Shown piece by piece: positions 9,255-17,998 of a stretch of 64,000 nt of DNA. The notes below the pieces were generated by a model. The model worked only from the letters and a program-made list of their open reading frames with translations. It did not search any database and was not told the DNA's origin. Within the stretch, counting starts at the first letter, position 1. Each line of letters starts with the position of its first letter. Both the position numbers and the translations under genes were made by a program. Origin of the DNA: Rhizobium sp. NRK18 (lineage in GTDB: Bacteria; Pseudomonadota; Alphaproteobacteria; Rhizobiales; Rhizobiaceae); contig NZ_JANFMV010000001.1 of the NCBI RefSeq assembly GCF_024385575.1, positions 1,145,681 through 1,209,680 on the forward strand, written 5' to 3'.

Positions 9255-10813
9255 TCCCGTTTGCGGCTCCCGTCGACGACATCCTCTTTTCGATGGTTCA
9301 GGTGGCCGATGCGACGTCCTTGCCGGGCTGGGACGGGGAATTGGCCGAGGGCATCATCCGTCACTTCGCCGATTTCGCAGAAGGGGTGATCGCGCCTCTG
9401 GACGAGATCGGCGACCGGCAGGGCTGCCGGCTCGAGGGCGGCCGGGTGCGCATGCCGGACGGCTTTGCGCCGGCTTTCCGCCAGCTTGTCGAAATGGGTT
9501 GGCAGGGATTGACCGCGCCCGAACAGTTCGGCGGCATGGGGCAGGGCGGGCTTGTCGCGGCCGGCATCTCGGAAATCTTCTCCGGTGCCTGCCATTCCCT
9601 GCAGATGGTGTGCAATCTCGTTCCCGGCGCCGTGTCCACATTGCTGGCCTTCGGGAGCGAAGCCCAGCAGGCCGAGTGGGTTCCACGTCTGTCGGCGGGC
9701 GAGGTCCTGTCGACCATGTGCCTGACGGAACCCGGTGCCGGTTCCGATCTGTCGCGCATCCGCACCCGGGCGGTGCAGAGCGGCGACGGCTGGCGGCTCG
9801 ACGGCGAAAAGATCTTCATCTCCGGCGGTGACCAGGACATGTCGGATGACATCCTGCATCTGGTCCTCGCCCGCACCGGCGCGCCGGAGGACGGTGTCAA
9901 AGGACTGTCGCTCTTTCTGACCAGCCGATCGCGGGCGGGTGCGACGATCGGCATCGTGCGCATCGAGGAGAAACTCGGTCTGCACGCGTCACCCACATGC
10001 CAGATGGCGTTTTCGGGGACCCCGGCAGAACTGGTCGGCAAGGAGGGCGAGGGACTGAAGGCGATGTTCAAGGTGATGAACCACGCCCGACTCGATGTGG
10101 CGCTGCAGGGCGTCGCCCATGCTGCCCGCGCGTCCGCCATCGCCGCCGCCTATGCCGGCGAACGCGTGCAGGGTCGCCGGAGCGACGGCGGCTCGGCCGT
10201 GTTGGCGGACCATGCCGATGTGCGCCGGATGCTTGACGAGCAGCGCACGCTCGCGCTCGGTGCCCGCGCCATGGTGCATCTGACACTGGTCGAGCAGGCT
10301 CGCGGCGATGCCGGGCCGCTGGTCGACTTCCTGACGCCGGTCTGCAAGGTCTTCTGCACGGAGGCGGGTATCCGGGCGGCTGATCTCGGGATCCAGATCC
10401 TGGGCGGGTACGGCTATCTTGGCGAGTACCGGGTGGCGCAGACATGGCGCGACGCCCGCATCACTTCGATCTATGAGGGCGCGAACGGCATCCACGCGCT
10501 GGCGCTGGCCACACGCGGCTTGCGGGCGGATGGCGGCGCAGGCGCAGATTCCTTTGACGCCCTGATTTGCCGATTGACCGCGCATCCCGACGTGCTGCGG
10601 CTTCGCGATCGTTGGCGGGCGATGCGCGCCGGTCTTTCGGCCCAAACCGACCCGGCGTCACATGCCCACGATTTCATGACGCTGACGGGCGCCTTGCTGT
10701 TCCAATCGGTCTGGTCGCGGATTGCGGGTGTCAGCGAGGATGGCGAAACGTCCCGGCTGTTCGACTTCGTTCTTTCCCGCCGACAGAGCGACGGTGTCAT
10801 GAGCGCCGCGTAA
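9251..10813 (+). CDS. Acyl-CoA dehydrogenase family protein
   Basis: A 520-residue FAD enzyme. The flavin/substrate segment MCLTEPGAGSDLS, the middle-domain ISGGDQD, and the C-terminal QILGGYGYLGEY with the likely base Glu in SIYEGANGI identify the acyl-CoA dehydrogenase family. An extra C-terminal tail of about 90 residues is typical of longer FadE-type members. The start at 9251 overlaps the amidohydrolase stop (ATGA); longer in-frame versions reaching back to 8990 lie inside that gene and are rejected. In this operon it may oxidise dihydro-hydroxycinnamoyl-CoA to the cinnamoyl form, so saturated phenylpropanoids could enter the pathway. Confidence 0.83.
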   Translation: MIPFAAPVDDILFSMVQVADATSLPGWDGELAEGIIRHFADFAEGVIAPLDEIGDRQGCRLEGGRVRMPDGFAPAFRQLVEMGWQGLTAPEQFGGMGQGGLVAAGISEIFSGACHSLQMVCNLVPGAVSTLLAFGSEAQQAEWVPRLSAGEVLSTMCLTEPGAGSDLSRIRTRAVQSGDGWRLDGEKIFISGGDQDMSDDILHLVLARTGAPEDGVKGLSLFLTSRSRAGATIGIVRIEEKLGLHASPTCQMAFSGTPAELVGKEGEGLKAMFKVMNHARLDVALQGVAHAARASAIAAAYAGERVQGRRSDGGSAVLADHADVRRMLDEQRTLALGARAMVHLTLVEQARGDAGPLVDFLTPVCKVFCTEAGIRAADLGIQILGGYGYLGEYRVAQTWRDARITSIYEGANGIHALALATRGLRADGGAGADSFDALICRLTAHPDVLRLRDRWRAMRAGLSAQTDPASHAHDFMTLTGALLFQSVWSRIAGVSEDGETSRLFDFVLSRRQSDGVMSAA

Positions 10814-10820
10814 GAGGCTG

Positions 10821-10889
10821 CAATTTTCGGATGTGATCGACCGAAATAGCGCCCGAAAATTGACCGGACCGGCTGCTGTTAGCAGTCGG
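10821..10889. other. Two dyad elements in the spacer before the ParA-like gene
   Basis: CAATTTTCGG (10821-10830) and CCGAAAATTG (10853-10862) are perfect 10-bp inverted arms with a 22-base spacer. A second hairpin follows, CCGGCTGCT/AGCAGTCGG (10869-10877 and 10881-10889), nine pairs including one G-U, with a GTT loop. Neither is followed by a T-run. They may end the aromatic operon, be processed RNA, or be a binding site for the next gene. Confidence 0.35.
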
Positions 10890-10953
10890 TTAACCATGAA
10901 ACCTTATGATTTTCTTCGGAAATGTCGGCTAGCCATCAGCTTCGGAGCATATC

Positions 10954-11670
10954 ATGACGGTCATCACTTTCGCCAATACCAAGGGTGGGGCCGGCAAGAC
11001 CACGGCGGTGCTGATCATCGCGTGCGAGCTTGAACGCATGGGATATTCCGTCGCCGTTCTGGACTGTGATCCGCAGAACTGGATCTCCAAATGGTACGAG
11101 CAGCTCGGCGCCAATGTTCCGGCCAAGCTTTCGGTCGTGTCCTATGTCTCTGCCGCCAATCTCGATCGCAACATAAAGGCTGCGAAGACAAAGAACGATT
11201 TCGTCCTCGTGGATCTGCCAGGTTCCCGCAGTCCGCTTCTGGCCCAGGCGCTCGGCCATTCGCAATACGTGATCATTCCGGTGCAGGGCTCGGCCATGGA
11301 TGCGCAGGGCGCGGCCAACGTCATCGAGATCCTGCAGTATCTGAAGGTTCGGGCCGGCATTCACATTCCGCATTCGGTCGTTTTGACCCGCATCAATCCC
11401 ATGGTGACCACCCGCGCATTGCAGGCCGTAAAGGCCCTTCTGGAAGAAAAGCGCGTGCATCTTCTCGATACGCCGATCATCGAGCGTTCGGCCTTCCGCG
11501 ATGTCTTCGGGGCAGGTGAGACGCTCTACACGATGGACGCCCAGCGCGTCAGCAACCTCGACAAGGCGCAGCACAACGCGCACATGCTCGGCATGGAAGT
11601 CTTCCGCCGGATCATGCCCTATGCGGTCGGCAGAACGACGGAAGAGGGTTCCGTCCTCAACGTTGCCTGA
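10954..11670 (+). CDS. Orphan ParA/VirC1-like ATPase
   Basis: A 238-residue MinD/ParA-superfamily ATPase. The deviant Walker A is KGGAGKTT (residues 10-17, with signature Lys10 and Lys15), Walker A' lies around VLDCDPQ and Walker B in FVLVDLPGS. The C-terminal half, with a run of Ala/Gln/Asp and AFRDVFGAGETLYTMD, is more like VirC1 than chromosomal Soj/ParA. No parB-type partner follows; instead it converges, six bases apart, on a soluble MCP-like gene of the che region. ParA homologues can position chemoreceptor clusters (PpfA in Rhodobacter, ParC in Vibrio), so that role is plausible. Plasmid-partition leftovers or a VirC1-like function are alternatives. Ribosome site: GGAG at 10944. Confidence 0.8.
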   Translation: MTVITFANTKGGAGKTTAVLIIACELERMGYSVAVLDCDPQNWISKWYEQLGANVPAKLSVVSYVSAANLDRNIKAAKTKNDFVLVDLPGSRSPLLAQALGHSQYVIIPVQGSAMDAQGAANVIEILQYLKVRAGIHIPHSVVLTRINPMVTTRALQAVKALLEEKRVHLLDTPIIERSAFRDVFGAGETLYTMDAQRVSNLDKAQHNAHMLGMEVFRRIMPYAVGRTTEEGSVLNVA

Positions 11671-11676
11671 CGTCGA

Positions 11677-13425
11677 TCAGAAAAGGGCGTCCTCGAAGAG
11701 ATCGTCATCGTCCTTTTGAGATTGCGCGGGAGCAGCGGCCGCGCCCGCGGACTCCGGCAAACCAAGCACGTGGACGTGGACATCCCGTTCCGACTTCATC
11801 GTATAGGTCTTGAAGACCTGGGTGGATATGGCGGAGGCAATCTCCTCCAGTCCCGTCAGATCGACCGTTGCGCTACGCGCAGACGCCGTGCGCTCGGCGC
11901 AGGCGGCGATGATATCCTGTATGCCGTGGTGGAAGTTGAGGCCGGTAGTGGCAGCGGCAAGCTGGGCGGAAACATTGCTGCCGCAGTCCCGCAGTTCGCC
12001 CATCTGCAGATCGACGGTGTCGGCCGCCGTGGTGACATGGCTGAGGGCGATGTCGATATGCGCCGACAGGTCCTGGCCGTCCCCTTCGGATCGGGTCTTC
12101 TGCAGGTCGCTCGCCAGGGTCTCCAGCCGGCGCAGGTTGACGAGTGCGCGATCCGCGGCTTCGTCCAGCTTGGCGGAAAATGTCCTCAGTTCGCTGGTGA
12201 CGACGGCGATCGCGCGGCCTTCCTCGCCGAGCCTGCCGCAGCGCAGATTGGTATTGAGCGCCATGTACTGGATGTCTGTGCGGACCAGCTGAATGGTTTC
12301 GACGCTGCGGACAAGATCTTCCACCACGCCGTTGGCGGATGTGGAAAGCCGCATGGCCTCGGCGGCCGACCGTTCGATGGCGCCGACGGTGCCGCGGGCG
12401 TTTTCCAGGCCCGCCTTGACCGCCGCCAGAGGCGTTGTCTCCGTTCCGGCTTGGCGTGGCAGCAGGGTCTCGTAGACCTGCATCAGCGAAGAGGCGTCGT
12501 TAAAAAAGGCGCGGATATTGCCGACGATCGTGCTGCATTCGCGGGAGAAATCGCTGCTCAGCGCATTCAGCTGCTCGTGTACGAGCTTGGTGACGGCCGC
12601 AAGAAGCCGCTCCCTGCTGTCGTCGTCAAGTGCTGCTGCATTGGCTTCGATCTGGGCCTGGGCAATGGAATAGGCTGCCTGGCAGTGCTCGATGCGCTGG
12701 CGCGTGACGTCGCCGATCTGCAGCGCGGACAGGCTGCTGGCAAGCCGCCCCTGGACCTTGTGGGCCATGTCGGTGACCTTGGCCGCGACCTTGCCCAACG
12801 CTTCGCGCTGCGACTTGATGGCCCCGGCGTTGTTCTTCAGATCGGCGACGATCAGCGGAATATCCGCGTCATGGCGGCTCATCTTGGAGCCGCTGACCGC
12901 TGTCGCCTGACCGATCATGCCGTGCAGGGTGGCGATCCGGTCCGAGAGGCTTTTGACTTCCTTGGTCGCGAACTGGATCCGCTCGATGATCTCGACGGCG
13001 AAGCCGGCAAAGTCGGGAATATGCGCGCCGGTAATCTTGGCCGTGGTCGCGAAGGTCCTGAGGTAGCGGAGCGTTTCTTCCATCGCCTGGATTTCCCGGC
13101 CGAGAGCCTGGCCCTCGACACCGATCTCTCCAAGCCGCATGTCACGGAATGTCTGCGCTTCGGGAAGTTCGGCAATGAGGCTGGCCGTCAGGGCGAGTTC
13201 CTGGGACGCTTCGGCCGCCTCTTCCTCCTTCAGCGAGCCGCTGACCCTCTCCAGCACCTGGGTCAACTGGGTGAAAACCTCCAGAACCGAGACCAGCAGG
13301 GTCCCGCCCTCGAGAAACCTCTGCTCGATCTGCGATCTGGCCTCCTCCAGCCTGCACGCGATGCCGTCCGTATCGGCCGCCGCCACCTCGTAGGTGGCCG
13401 GTGTCAGTCTCGCCAAAGCATTCAT
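11677..13425 (-). CDS. Soluble MCP-like/chemotaxis-related coiled-coil protein with a degenerate signalling tip
   Basis: 582 residues, no membrane segment, mostly alanine- and glutamine-rich helices typical of coiled coils. Around residues 370-415, ALNTNLRCGRLGEEGRAIAV aligns without a gap to the MCP hairpin tip ([20 protein letters not shown]), but the central AAVEAAR has become TNLRCGR. The C-terminus is acidic (QKDDDDLFEDALF). It is the last minus-strand gene of the che region, 111 bases beyond cheB, and ends six bases from the ParA-like gene on the opposite strand. It could be a cytoplasmic receptor, or a scaffold that no longer activates CheA. Function unassigned. Confidence 0.7.
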   Translation of the reverse strand: MNALARLTPATYEVAAADTDGIACRLEEARSQIEQRFLEGGTLLVSVLEVFTQLTQVLERVSGSLKEEEAAEASQELALTASLIAELPEAQTFRDMRLGEIGVEGQALGREIQAMEETLRYLRTFATTAKITGAHIPDFAGFAVEIIERIQFATKEVKSLSDRIATLHGMIGQATAVSGSKMSRHDADIPLIVADLKNNAGAIKSQREALGKVAAKVTDMAHKVQGRLASSLSALQIGDVTRQRIEHCQAAYSIAQAQIEANAAALDDDSRERLLAAVTKLVHEQLNALSSDFSRECSTIVGNIRAFFNDASSLMQVYETLLPRQAGTETTPLAAVKAGLENARGTVGAIERSAAEAMRLSTSANGVVEDLVRSVETIQLVRTDIQYMALNTNLRCGRLGEEGRAIAVVTSELRTFSAKLDEAADRALVNLRRLETLASDLQKTRSEGDGQDLSAHIDIALSHVTTAADTVDLQMGELRDCGSNVSAQLAAATTGLNFHHGIQDIIAACAERTASARSATVDLTGLEEIASAISTQVFKTYTMKSERDVHVHVLGLPESAGAAAAPAQSQKDDDDLFEDALF

Positions 13426-13536
13426 GGTCTTCTTCGTGTCCCCGTTGTCCGCTTCATAAGAGGCAACAAACTGAAATGTCTGGTAAATTCCGTGGACTAC
13501 TTCTGATCGTGCTTAATGTCCGGTAACACCCGGGAT

Positions 13537-14631
13537 TCAGCCCAGATGCCGGCGGTCCGCGGCAAGCAATTCCCGGGCGATCTGTTCGAGCGGTACCACC
13601 CGATCGACGCCGCCGCGGGCGATCGCTTCCTTCGGCATGCCGAAGACGACGGAGGTCGCCTCGTCCTGGGCCACGGTGAAGGCGCCACCCTTGTGCATCT
13701 CTTCCATTCCGCGAGCGCCGTCATCGCCCATCCCGGTCATGATGATGCCCATGGCGTTGCTGCCGGCCGACCTCGCCGCCGACCGGAAGAGAACGTCGAC
13801 CGACGGACGATGGCGGGAGACGAGCGGGCCATCCTTGATGGCAACGCAGTAGCGCGCGCCCTGACGTTCGAGCATCATGTGCCGGCCGCCGGGAGCGATC
13901 AGGACATGACCGCGAAGCACGGGGTCGCCGTTCTCCGCTTCCTTGACCTCGACCTCGCACAATCCGTTCAATCGGTTGGCAAAGGCGGCAGTGAACTTTT
14001 CCGGCATGTGCTGGACGATGACGATGCCGGGCGTGTTGGCCGGCAGGGCGACGAGAAATTCGCGTAGCGCCTCGGTTCCGCCCGTGGACGCGCCGACGCA
14101 GACGACCATTTCCGTCGTCTTGGCCATGGCCCTGCCGGTGGGGGGAGGCAGGACGGCATCGGCCGTCAGCTTGCCCTGGATCTTGGTCGGGGCCGGTACG
14201 AGGCGACGTCGCGCGCCCAATCGGGCCGCAGCGGCGCCCTTGACCGTTTCGCGGATCATCGCGCCGGTCTCTTCCAGATGGTCGGCTGCCGCGATCTTCG
14301 GCTTCAGGATGATGTCGACGGCGCCGGCTTCCAGCGCCTGCATCAGCGTTTCCGAGCCTGCCTCCGTCAGCGACGAGCACATCACCACCGGAATGGGATG
14401 CTGCGACATCAACTTGCGCAGAAAGGTGATGCCGTCCATGCGCGGCATTTCCACGTCGAGCGTGATGACGTCCGGGATCTCTTCCTGGATCTTCTTGGCG
14501 GCCATGAAGGGATCGGAGGCGACGCCGATGATCTCGATCTCGTTGTCGGCCTCCAGAACGCGGGTCAAGGCCTGGCGGACGCTGGCGCTGTCGTCGACGA
14601 TCAGGACACGGATTTTCCTGCCGAGTTGCAT
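13537..14631 (-). CDS. cheB: Chemotaxis protein-glutamate methylesterase CheB
   Basis: 364 residues: an N-terminal receiver ([14 protein letters not shown], phospho-acceptor in [12 protein letters not shown], Lys in ILKPK) and a C-terminal methylesterase. The catalytic Ser is in GASTGGTEA, His in IVQHMPEKF and Asp in MTGMGDDGA, so the enzyme looks intact. It demethylates or deamidates receptor glutamates when phosphorylated by CheA. It begins three bases after the cheR stop. No CheD gene is present in this cluster, so CheB would be the only deamidase candidate here. Confidence 0.95.
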   Translation of the reverse strand: MQLGRKIRVLIVDDSASVRQALTRVLEADNEIEIIGVASDPFMAAKKIQEEIPDVITLDVEMPRMDGITFLRKLMSQHPIPVVMCSSLTEAGSETLMQALEAGAVDIILKPKIAAADHLEETGAMIRETVKGAAAARLGARRRLVPAPTKIQGKLTADAVLPPPTGRAMAKTTEMVVCVGASTGGTEALREFLVALPANTPGIVIVQHMPEKFTAAFANRLNGLCEVEVKEAENGDPVLRGHVLIAPGGRHMMLERQGARYCVAIKDGPLVSRHRPSVDVLFRSAARSAGSNAMGIIMTGMGDDGARGMEEMHKGGAFTVAQDEATSVVFGMPKEAIARGGVDRVVPLEQIARELLAADRRHLG

Positions 14632-14634
14632 GTC

Positions 14635-15519
14635 CTAGACCTTTCTGAACACCGTGTTGGCCACCTGCTTGACGGGCAACTTCAGGCCGGTGATCGTTTC
14701 CGAGTGGCCGACATAGAGGTAGCCGCCCTCCATGAGATTGTCGCAGAGCCGGGAGAGCACTTTCTGCTGTGTCTCCTTGTCGAAGTAGATCAGCACGTTC
14801 CGGCAGAATACGATCTGCATGAGATCGCCGACCTTGTAGCTGCTGTCCATCAGGTTCAGGCGCGCGAAACCGACGTGCGAACGCAATTTCGGATGAATGC
14901 GCACTTCGTCGCGTGCCTGATCGCGCGATTCCATGACATAACGGGCGCGTTGCGGCTTGGAGACCGGCTGGATCATGCCGGTGGGATAGATGCCGCGATG
15001 GGCGATCTTCAGGACGTCGGTCGACAGGTCTGTCGCCAGAATTGTGTAGTCAAGCTTCTGCCCGGATGCGGCCTTGAAGTCCTCCATCACCATGGCAAGC
15101 GTGTAGGGTTCCGCACCGATGGAGCAGGCGGCGCTCCAGAGCCGCAACCGCTTGTGGCCAGCGGCCGCCAGTTCGGGCAGGCTGGTCTGCATCATGTGTT
15201 CGAAGTGCTTCGGCTCGCGAAAGAAGTCGGTCTTGTTGGTCGTGACCGCATCGATCAGGTGCACGGCCTCGCTTTCAAGGCCGCCATGCTTGAAGAGGTA
15301 ATCGCAGTACTCGTTCAGGTCTTGCAGGCCGGTCGGACGCAATCGGCGGCGGATGCGGCCCTCCAGCATGGTTCGCTTGGAGGAGGGCATCTTGATGCCG
15401 CTGTAATCGTATATGTAGCGCGCCAGCATCTCGAAATTGCGATGGGAGAGGCCGGAGACGTCGCCCGGCGACGCCTCTGCTTCAGTGTGCCGCTGCGCTC
15501 TTGCTGCACTTCCGATCAT
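14635..15519 (-). CDS. cheR: Chemotaxis protein methyltransferase CheR
   Basis: 294-residue SAM-dependent receptor methyltransferase. The N-terminal helical domain includes RTMLEGRIRRRL and TTNKTDFFREPKHF. The SAM-binding motif reads LWSAACSIGAEPYTLAM, where most family members have CSTGEEPYT; the Thr-to-Ile and Glu-to-Ala differences are notable but the rest is standard, including QIVFCRNVLIYFD. Its ATG overlaps the upstream cheW stop by four bases. The two MCPs of the operon lack an obvious C-terminal CheR-tethering pentapeptide, so methylation would be untethered. Confidence 0.93.
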   Translation of the reverse strand: MIGSAARAQRHTEAEASPGDVSGLSHRNFEMLARYIYDYSGIKMPSSKRTMLEGRIRRRLRPTGLQDLNEYCDYLFKHGGLESEAVHLIDAVTTNKTDFFREPKHFEHMMQTSLPELAAAGHKRLRLWSAACSIGAEPYTLAMVMEDFKAASGQKLDYTILATDLSTDVLKIAHRGIYPTGMIQPVSKPQRARYVMESRDQARDEVRIHPKLRSHVGFARLNLMDSSYKVGDLMQIVFCRNVLIYFDKETQQKVLSRLCDNLMEGGYLYVGHSETITGLKLPVKQVANTVFRKV

Positions 15520-16016
15520 GCCATTTCCACCTGCTTTTGACCGATGCCGGTCAGGGATTTCGCATCGCTGTCGTCAAACAGGCGGGCGAGGTTGACGATG
15601 ACCACGAAGTCCGTCTCGCGCCGGACAACGCCGGCGATATAGTCGGAGGGCCAGCGCACGCCGATATCCGGCGCGCCCTCGATGCCTGTCGCCTGAAAGG
15701 AGGCGACCTCGTGCACGCGGTCGGCAACGAGGCCGAGCGTCAACATCCGCCCGGCCAGCGGCACGTCGATGACCAGCACGCGCGTGTGCAGGGTCTTCTG
15801 CGTGGCGGACATGCCGAGACGCAGACGGAGGTCGATGATCGGCACGCCCTGGCCGCGCACGTCCCGCAGCCCCAAGAGGTAGTCCGGGCCATGCGGGATG
15901 CGGAACACATCCTGATGATCCAGGATTTCCCGAACCACCTCGACCGGAACGGCAAAGCATTCGTCGTCGAGGCTGAACGTTACATACTGTCCTTCGCCGG
16001 CCTTGTCCGCCATCAT
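15516..16016 (-). CDS. cheW: Chemotaxis coupling protein CheW (second copy)
   Basis: 166 residues forming one CheW domain: [20 protein letters not shown] at the N-terminus, the conserved [20 protein letters not shown], and a C-terminal ...[16 protein letters not shown]. It links MCPs to CheA in signalling arrays. The gene overlaps the MCP stop and the CheR start by four bases each. It differs clearly from the other CheW at 19711-20223, so the operon has two couplers for two receptors. Two consecutive ATGs (16016 and 16013) could serve as start. Confidence 0.93.
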   Translation of the reverse strand: MMADKAGEGQYVTFSLDDECFAVPVEVVREILDHQDVFRIPHGPDYLLGLRDVRGQGVPIIDLRLRLGMSATQKTLHTRVLVIDVPLAGRMLTLGLVADRVHEVASFQATGIEGAPDIGVRWPSDYIAGVVRRETDFVVIVNLARLFDDSDAKSLTGIGQKQVEMA

Positions 16017-17827
16017 GCGCTCTCCTTGAAGTTGTTGTCGTCGCTGTCGGGACCGCCCATCGACATGTCGAGCGCGAAGCCCTTTGCGCGGGCCTGCTGG
16101 GCGGCAACCGTGTTGTTGGGCTTTTGCGCCGGCTTGGCCGGAACCTTGCGGGCAACCTGCTTGGCCGGGCTTGTCACGCGGACCTGATGGGCCGGTTTGC
16201 CGCCGACGCTGCTGTCGACCTTGAAGAAGGCGATCGAGGCCTGAAGCTCTTCCGCCTGTGCGGCGAGTTCTTCCGAGGTTGCCGACATTTCTTCCGAGGC
16301 GCCGGCATTCTGCTGGGTCACCTTGTCGAGCTGCTGGATGGCCTCGTTGATCTGCGAGGCGCCGATATCCTGCTCACGGCAAGCCGCAGAGATTTCCGAG
16401 ACGAGCTCGGCCGTCTTGCGGATATCCGGGACCAGGCGTGCGAGCATCTCGCCTGCTTCGGTGGCAACGGAGACCGTCTCGCCGGAGAGGCCGGAGATTT
16501 CGGCAGCTGCCGCCTGGCTGCGCTCGGCGAGCTTGCGGACTTCGGAGGCGACGACCGCGAAGCCCTTGCCGTGTTCGCCGGCGCGGGCTGCTTCAACAGC
16601 GGCGTTCAGGGCCAGCAGGTCGGTCTGACGGGCGATTTCCTGGACGATGGAGATCTTCTGGGCGATCGTCCGCATGGCATTGACGGCCTTGTTGACGGCG
16701 TCGCCGGAAGCCTCTGCATCCTTGGCCGACTGACGGGCGATCTTTTCCGTCTGGGCGGCGTTGTCGGCGTTCTGCTTGATGTTCGACGCCATCTCTTCCA
16801 TCGAGGCGGAGGCTTCCTCGGCCGATGAGGCCTGTTCGGTTGCGCCCTGCGAGAGTTGCTCGGAGCCCGAGGAGAGCTGCTGGCTGCCGGATGAGACGTT
16901 GTCGGATGCGGACATGGCATCGGCGACGACGCCGCGCAGGCGCTCGACCATCGACTGCAGCGAAATGCCGAGCGTATCCTTGTCGGAAAGCGGCTTGGGT
17001 TCGACCGTCAGGTTGCCGTTGGCGATCTGGTCGGCGATGTCGGCAGTATTGCGCAGGTTGCCTGTCATGACGTTGATCGTGTTGACCAGGTCCTTGATCT
17101 CATCGTTGGTCTTGATCTCGATGTCCTGGTCCAGATCGCCGATGGCGACTGCCTCTGCGACCGCCTGGATCTTCTTGAGGCCGTTATTGATGCCGAGAGC
17201 GATCCAGACTGCGACGGCGACAGAGAGTACGAACATGACTGCCAGAGCGCCAAGCAGCAGGTTGCGCGAGAAGGCGTATTGCTGATTGGTGGAATTGTCC
17301 GTCGCGGCCAGGTCGGTCGCAATCGCGTCGTTGAGGTCACCGAGTGACTTCAGCAATTCGCCCGCTGCGGCGCGGCCTTGGCTCATGGAGAGTTCGCCGG
17401 CCATCCGGTTGCTCTCGTCCGTGTTCTCGATAGCGAGCTTCAGCACTCTTTCCTGGATTTGCCGCCAAGCGGGGACATTGGCCAGGAATTCGGTGATCTT
17501 CGACTGAATTCCGGGGTTCTGGTCGAGCTGGATCTTGGCAGCCAGCGTTTCGATCTTCTGCTGGTTGCTGCGCACTTCCGTCACAAACGTGTCGACGAGC
17601 TTCGGGTCGGTGTTCAGAATTGCATTCTTTTCATTGCGGATCGCATTGAGAACGGCGTCAGAGAGGTCGCTTGAGTTGCGCAGGTTGGCAGCGGGACCCT
17701 GAATGATGTCGGTGATTGCAGTATTGAGTGAAGACAGATTCATGATTGCCATGACTGACATGCCGGTCGACAGCAGTATGAGAAGACTGAAAGCAAGTGC
17801 GAGTTTCAGCTTGATGGTGAAGCGCAT
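16013..17827 (-). CDS. Methyl-accepting chemotaxis protein with tandem HAMP-like region
   Basis: 604 residues. Helix TM1 spans about 8-30, a periplasmic four-helix-bundle sensor about 31-185, and TM2 about 190-215. A long linker follows with two HAMP-like units ([20 protein letters not shown], then [16 protein letters not shown]), then a full signalling domain with tip [20 protein letters not shown]. The tail [16 protein letters not shown] is shared with the neighbouring MCP. The ligand cannot be read from the sequence. It overlaps cheW downstream by four bases. It is a close paralogue of the MCP at 17999 over the signalling part. Confidence 0.93.
   Translation of the reverse strand: MRFTIKLKLALAFSLLILLSTGMSVMAIMNLSSLNTAITDIIQGPAANLRNSSDLSDAVLNAIRNEKNAILNTDPKLVDTFVTEVRSNQQKIETLAAKIQLDQNPGIQSKITEFLANVPAWRQIQERVLKLAIENTDESNRMAGELSMSQGRAAAGELLKSLGDLNDAIATDLAATDNSTNQQYAFSRNLLLGALAVMFVLSVAVAVWIALGINNGLKKIQAVAEAVAIGDLDQDIEIKTNDEIKDLVNTINVMTGNLRNTADIADQIANGNLTVEPKPLSDKDTLGISLQSMVERLRGVVADAMSASDNVSSGSQQLSSGSEQLSQGATEQASSAEEASASMEEMASNIKQNADNAAQTEKIARQSAKDAEASGDAVNKAVNAMRTIAQKISIVQEIARQTDLLALNAAVEAARAGEHGKGFAVVASEVRKLAERSQAAAAEISGLSGETVSVATEAGEMLARLVPDIRKTAELVSEISAACREQDIGASQINEAIQQLDKVTQQNAGASEEMSATSEELAAQAEELQASIAFFKVDSSVGGKPAHQVRVTSPAKQVARKVPAKPAQKPNNTVAAQQARAKGFALDMSMGGPDSDDNNFKESA
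16050..16955 (-). repeat. Paralogous MCP signalling-domain repeat, copy 1
   Basis: This stretch, encoding the cytoplasmic signalling domain and C-terminal tail, is very similar at nucleotide level to 18036-18942, in the same orientation. Long identical blocks are visible, for instance around the tip-coding sequence. Boundaries are approximate and set by eye. The N-terminal sensor parts are not similar, so the duplication has diverged there or the signalling parts have been homogenised by gene conversion. Confidence 0.75.
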
Positions 17828-17953
17828 TGAGGCATTCCCTGACGGACTGAGTGATTATTGAACGTGTCGGTGTTTAGTTGGCGGTCTAACGCACATTTTT
17901 TTGAGAGCATGTCGGGGAGGCCTCTCTCGAACCGGCGGTCATTCACCGGCTTC

Positions 17954-17979
17954 GATACGGCGCCTTGAGGCGCCGTATC
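17954..17979 (-). other. Strong 11-bp intergenic hairpin between the two MCP genes
   Basis: GATACGGCGCC (17954-17964) and GGCGCCGTATC (17969-17979) pair perfectly around a 4-base loop. It lies 20 bases after the stop of the upstream MCP and about 125 bases before the next MCP start on the minus strand. No T-run follows, so simple intrinsic termination is unlikely. It may stabilise or partially attenuate the mRNA. Confidence 0.5.
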
Positions 17980-17998
17980 TGCTTTATCGAACAGTCGC

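Noticed and set aside
11716..13506. 596-residue plus-strand open frame opposite the soluble MCP-like gene
   Set aside because: Gly/Arg-rich shadow; the minus-strand frame has the coiled-coil and tip pattern.
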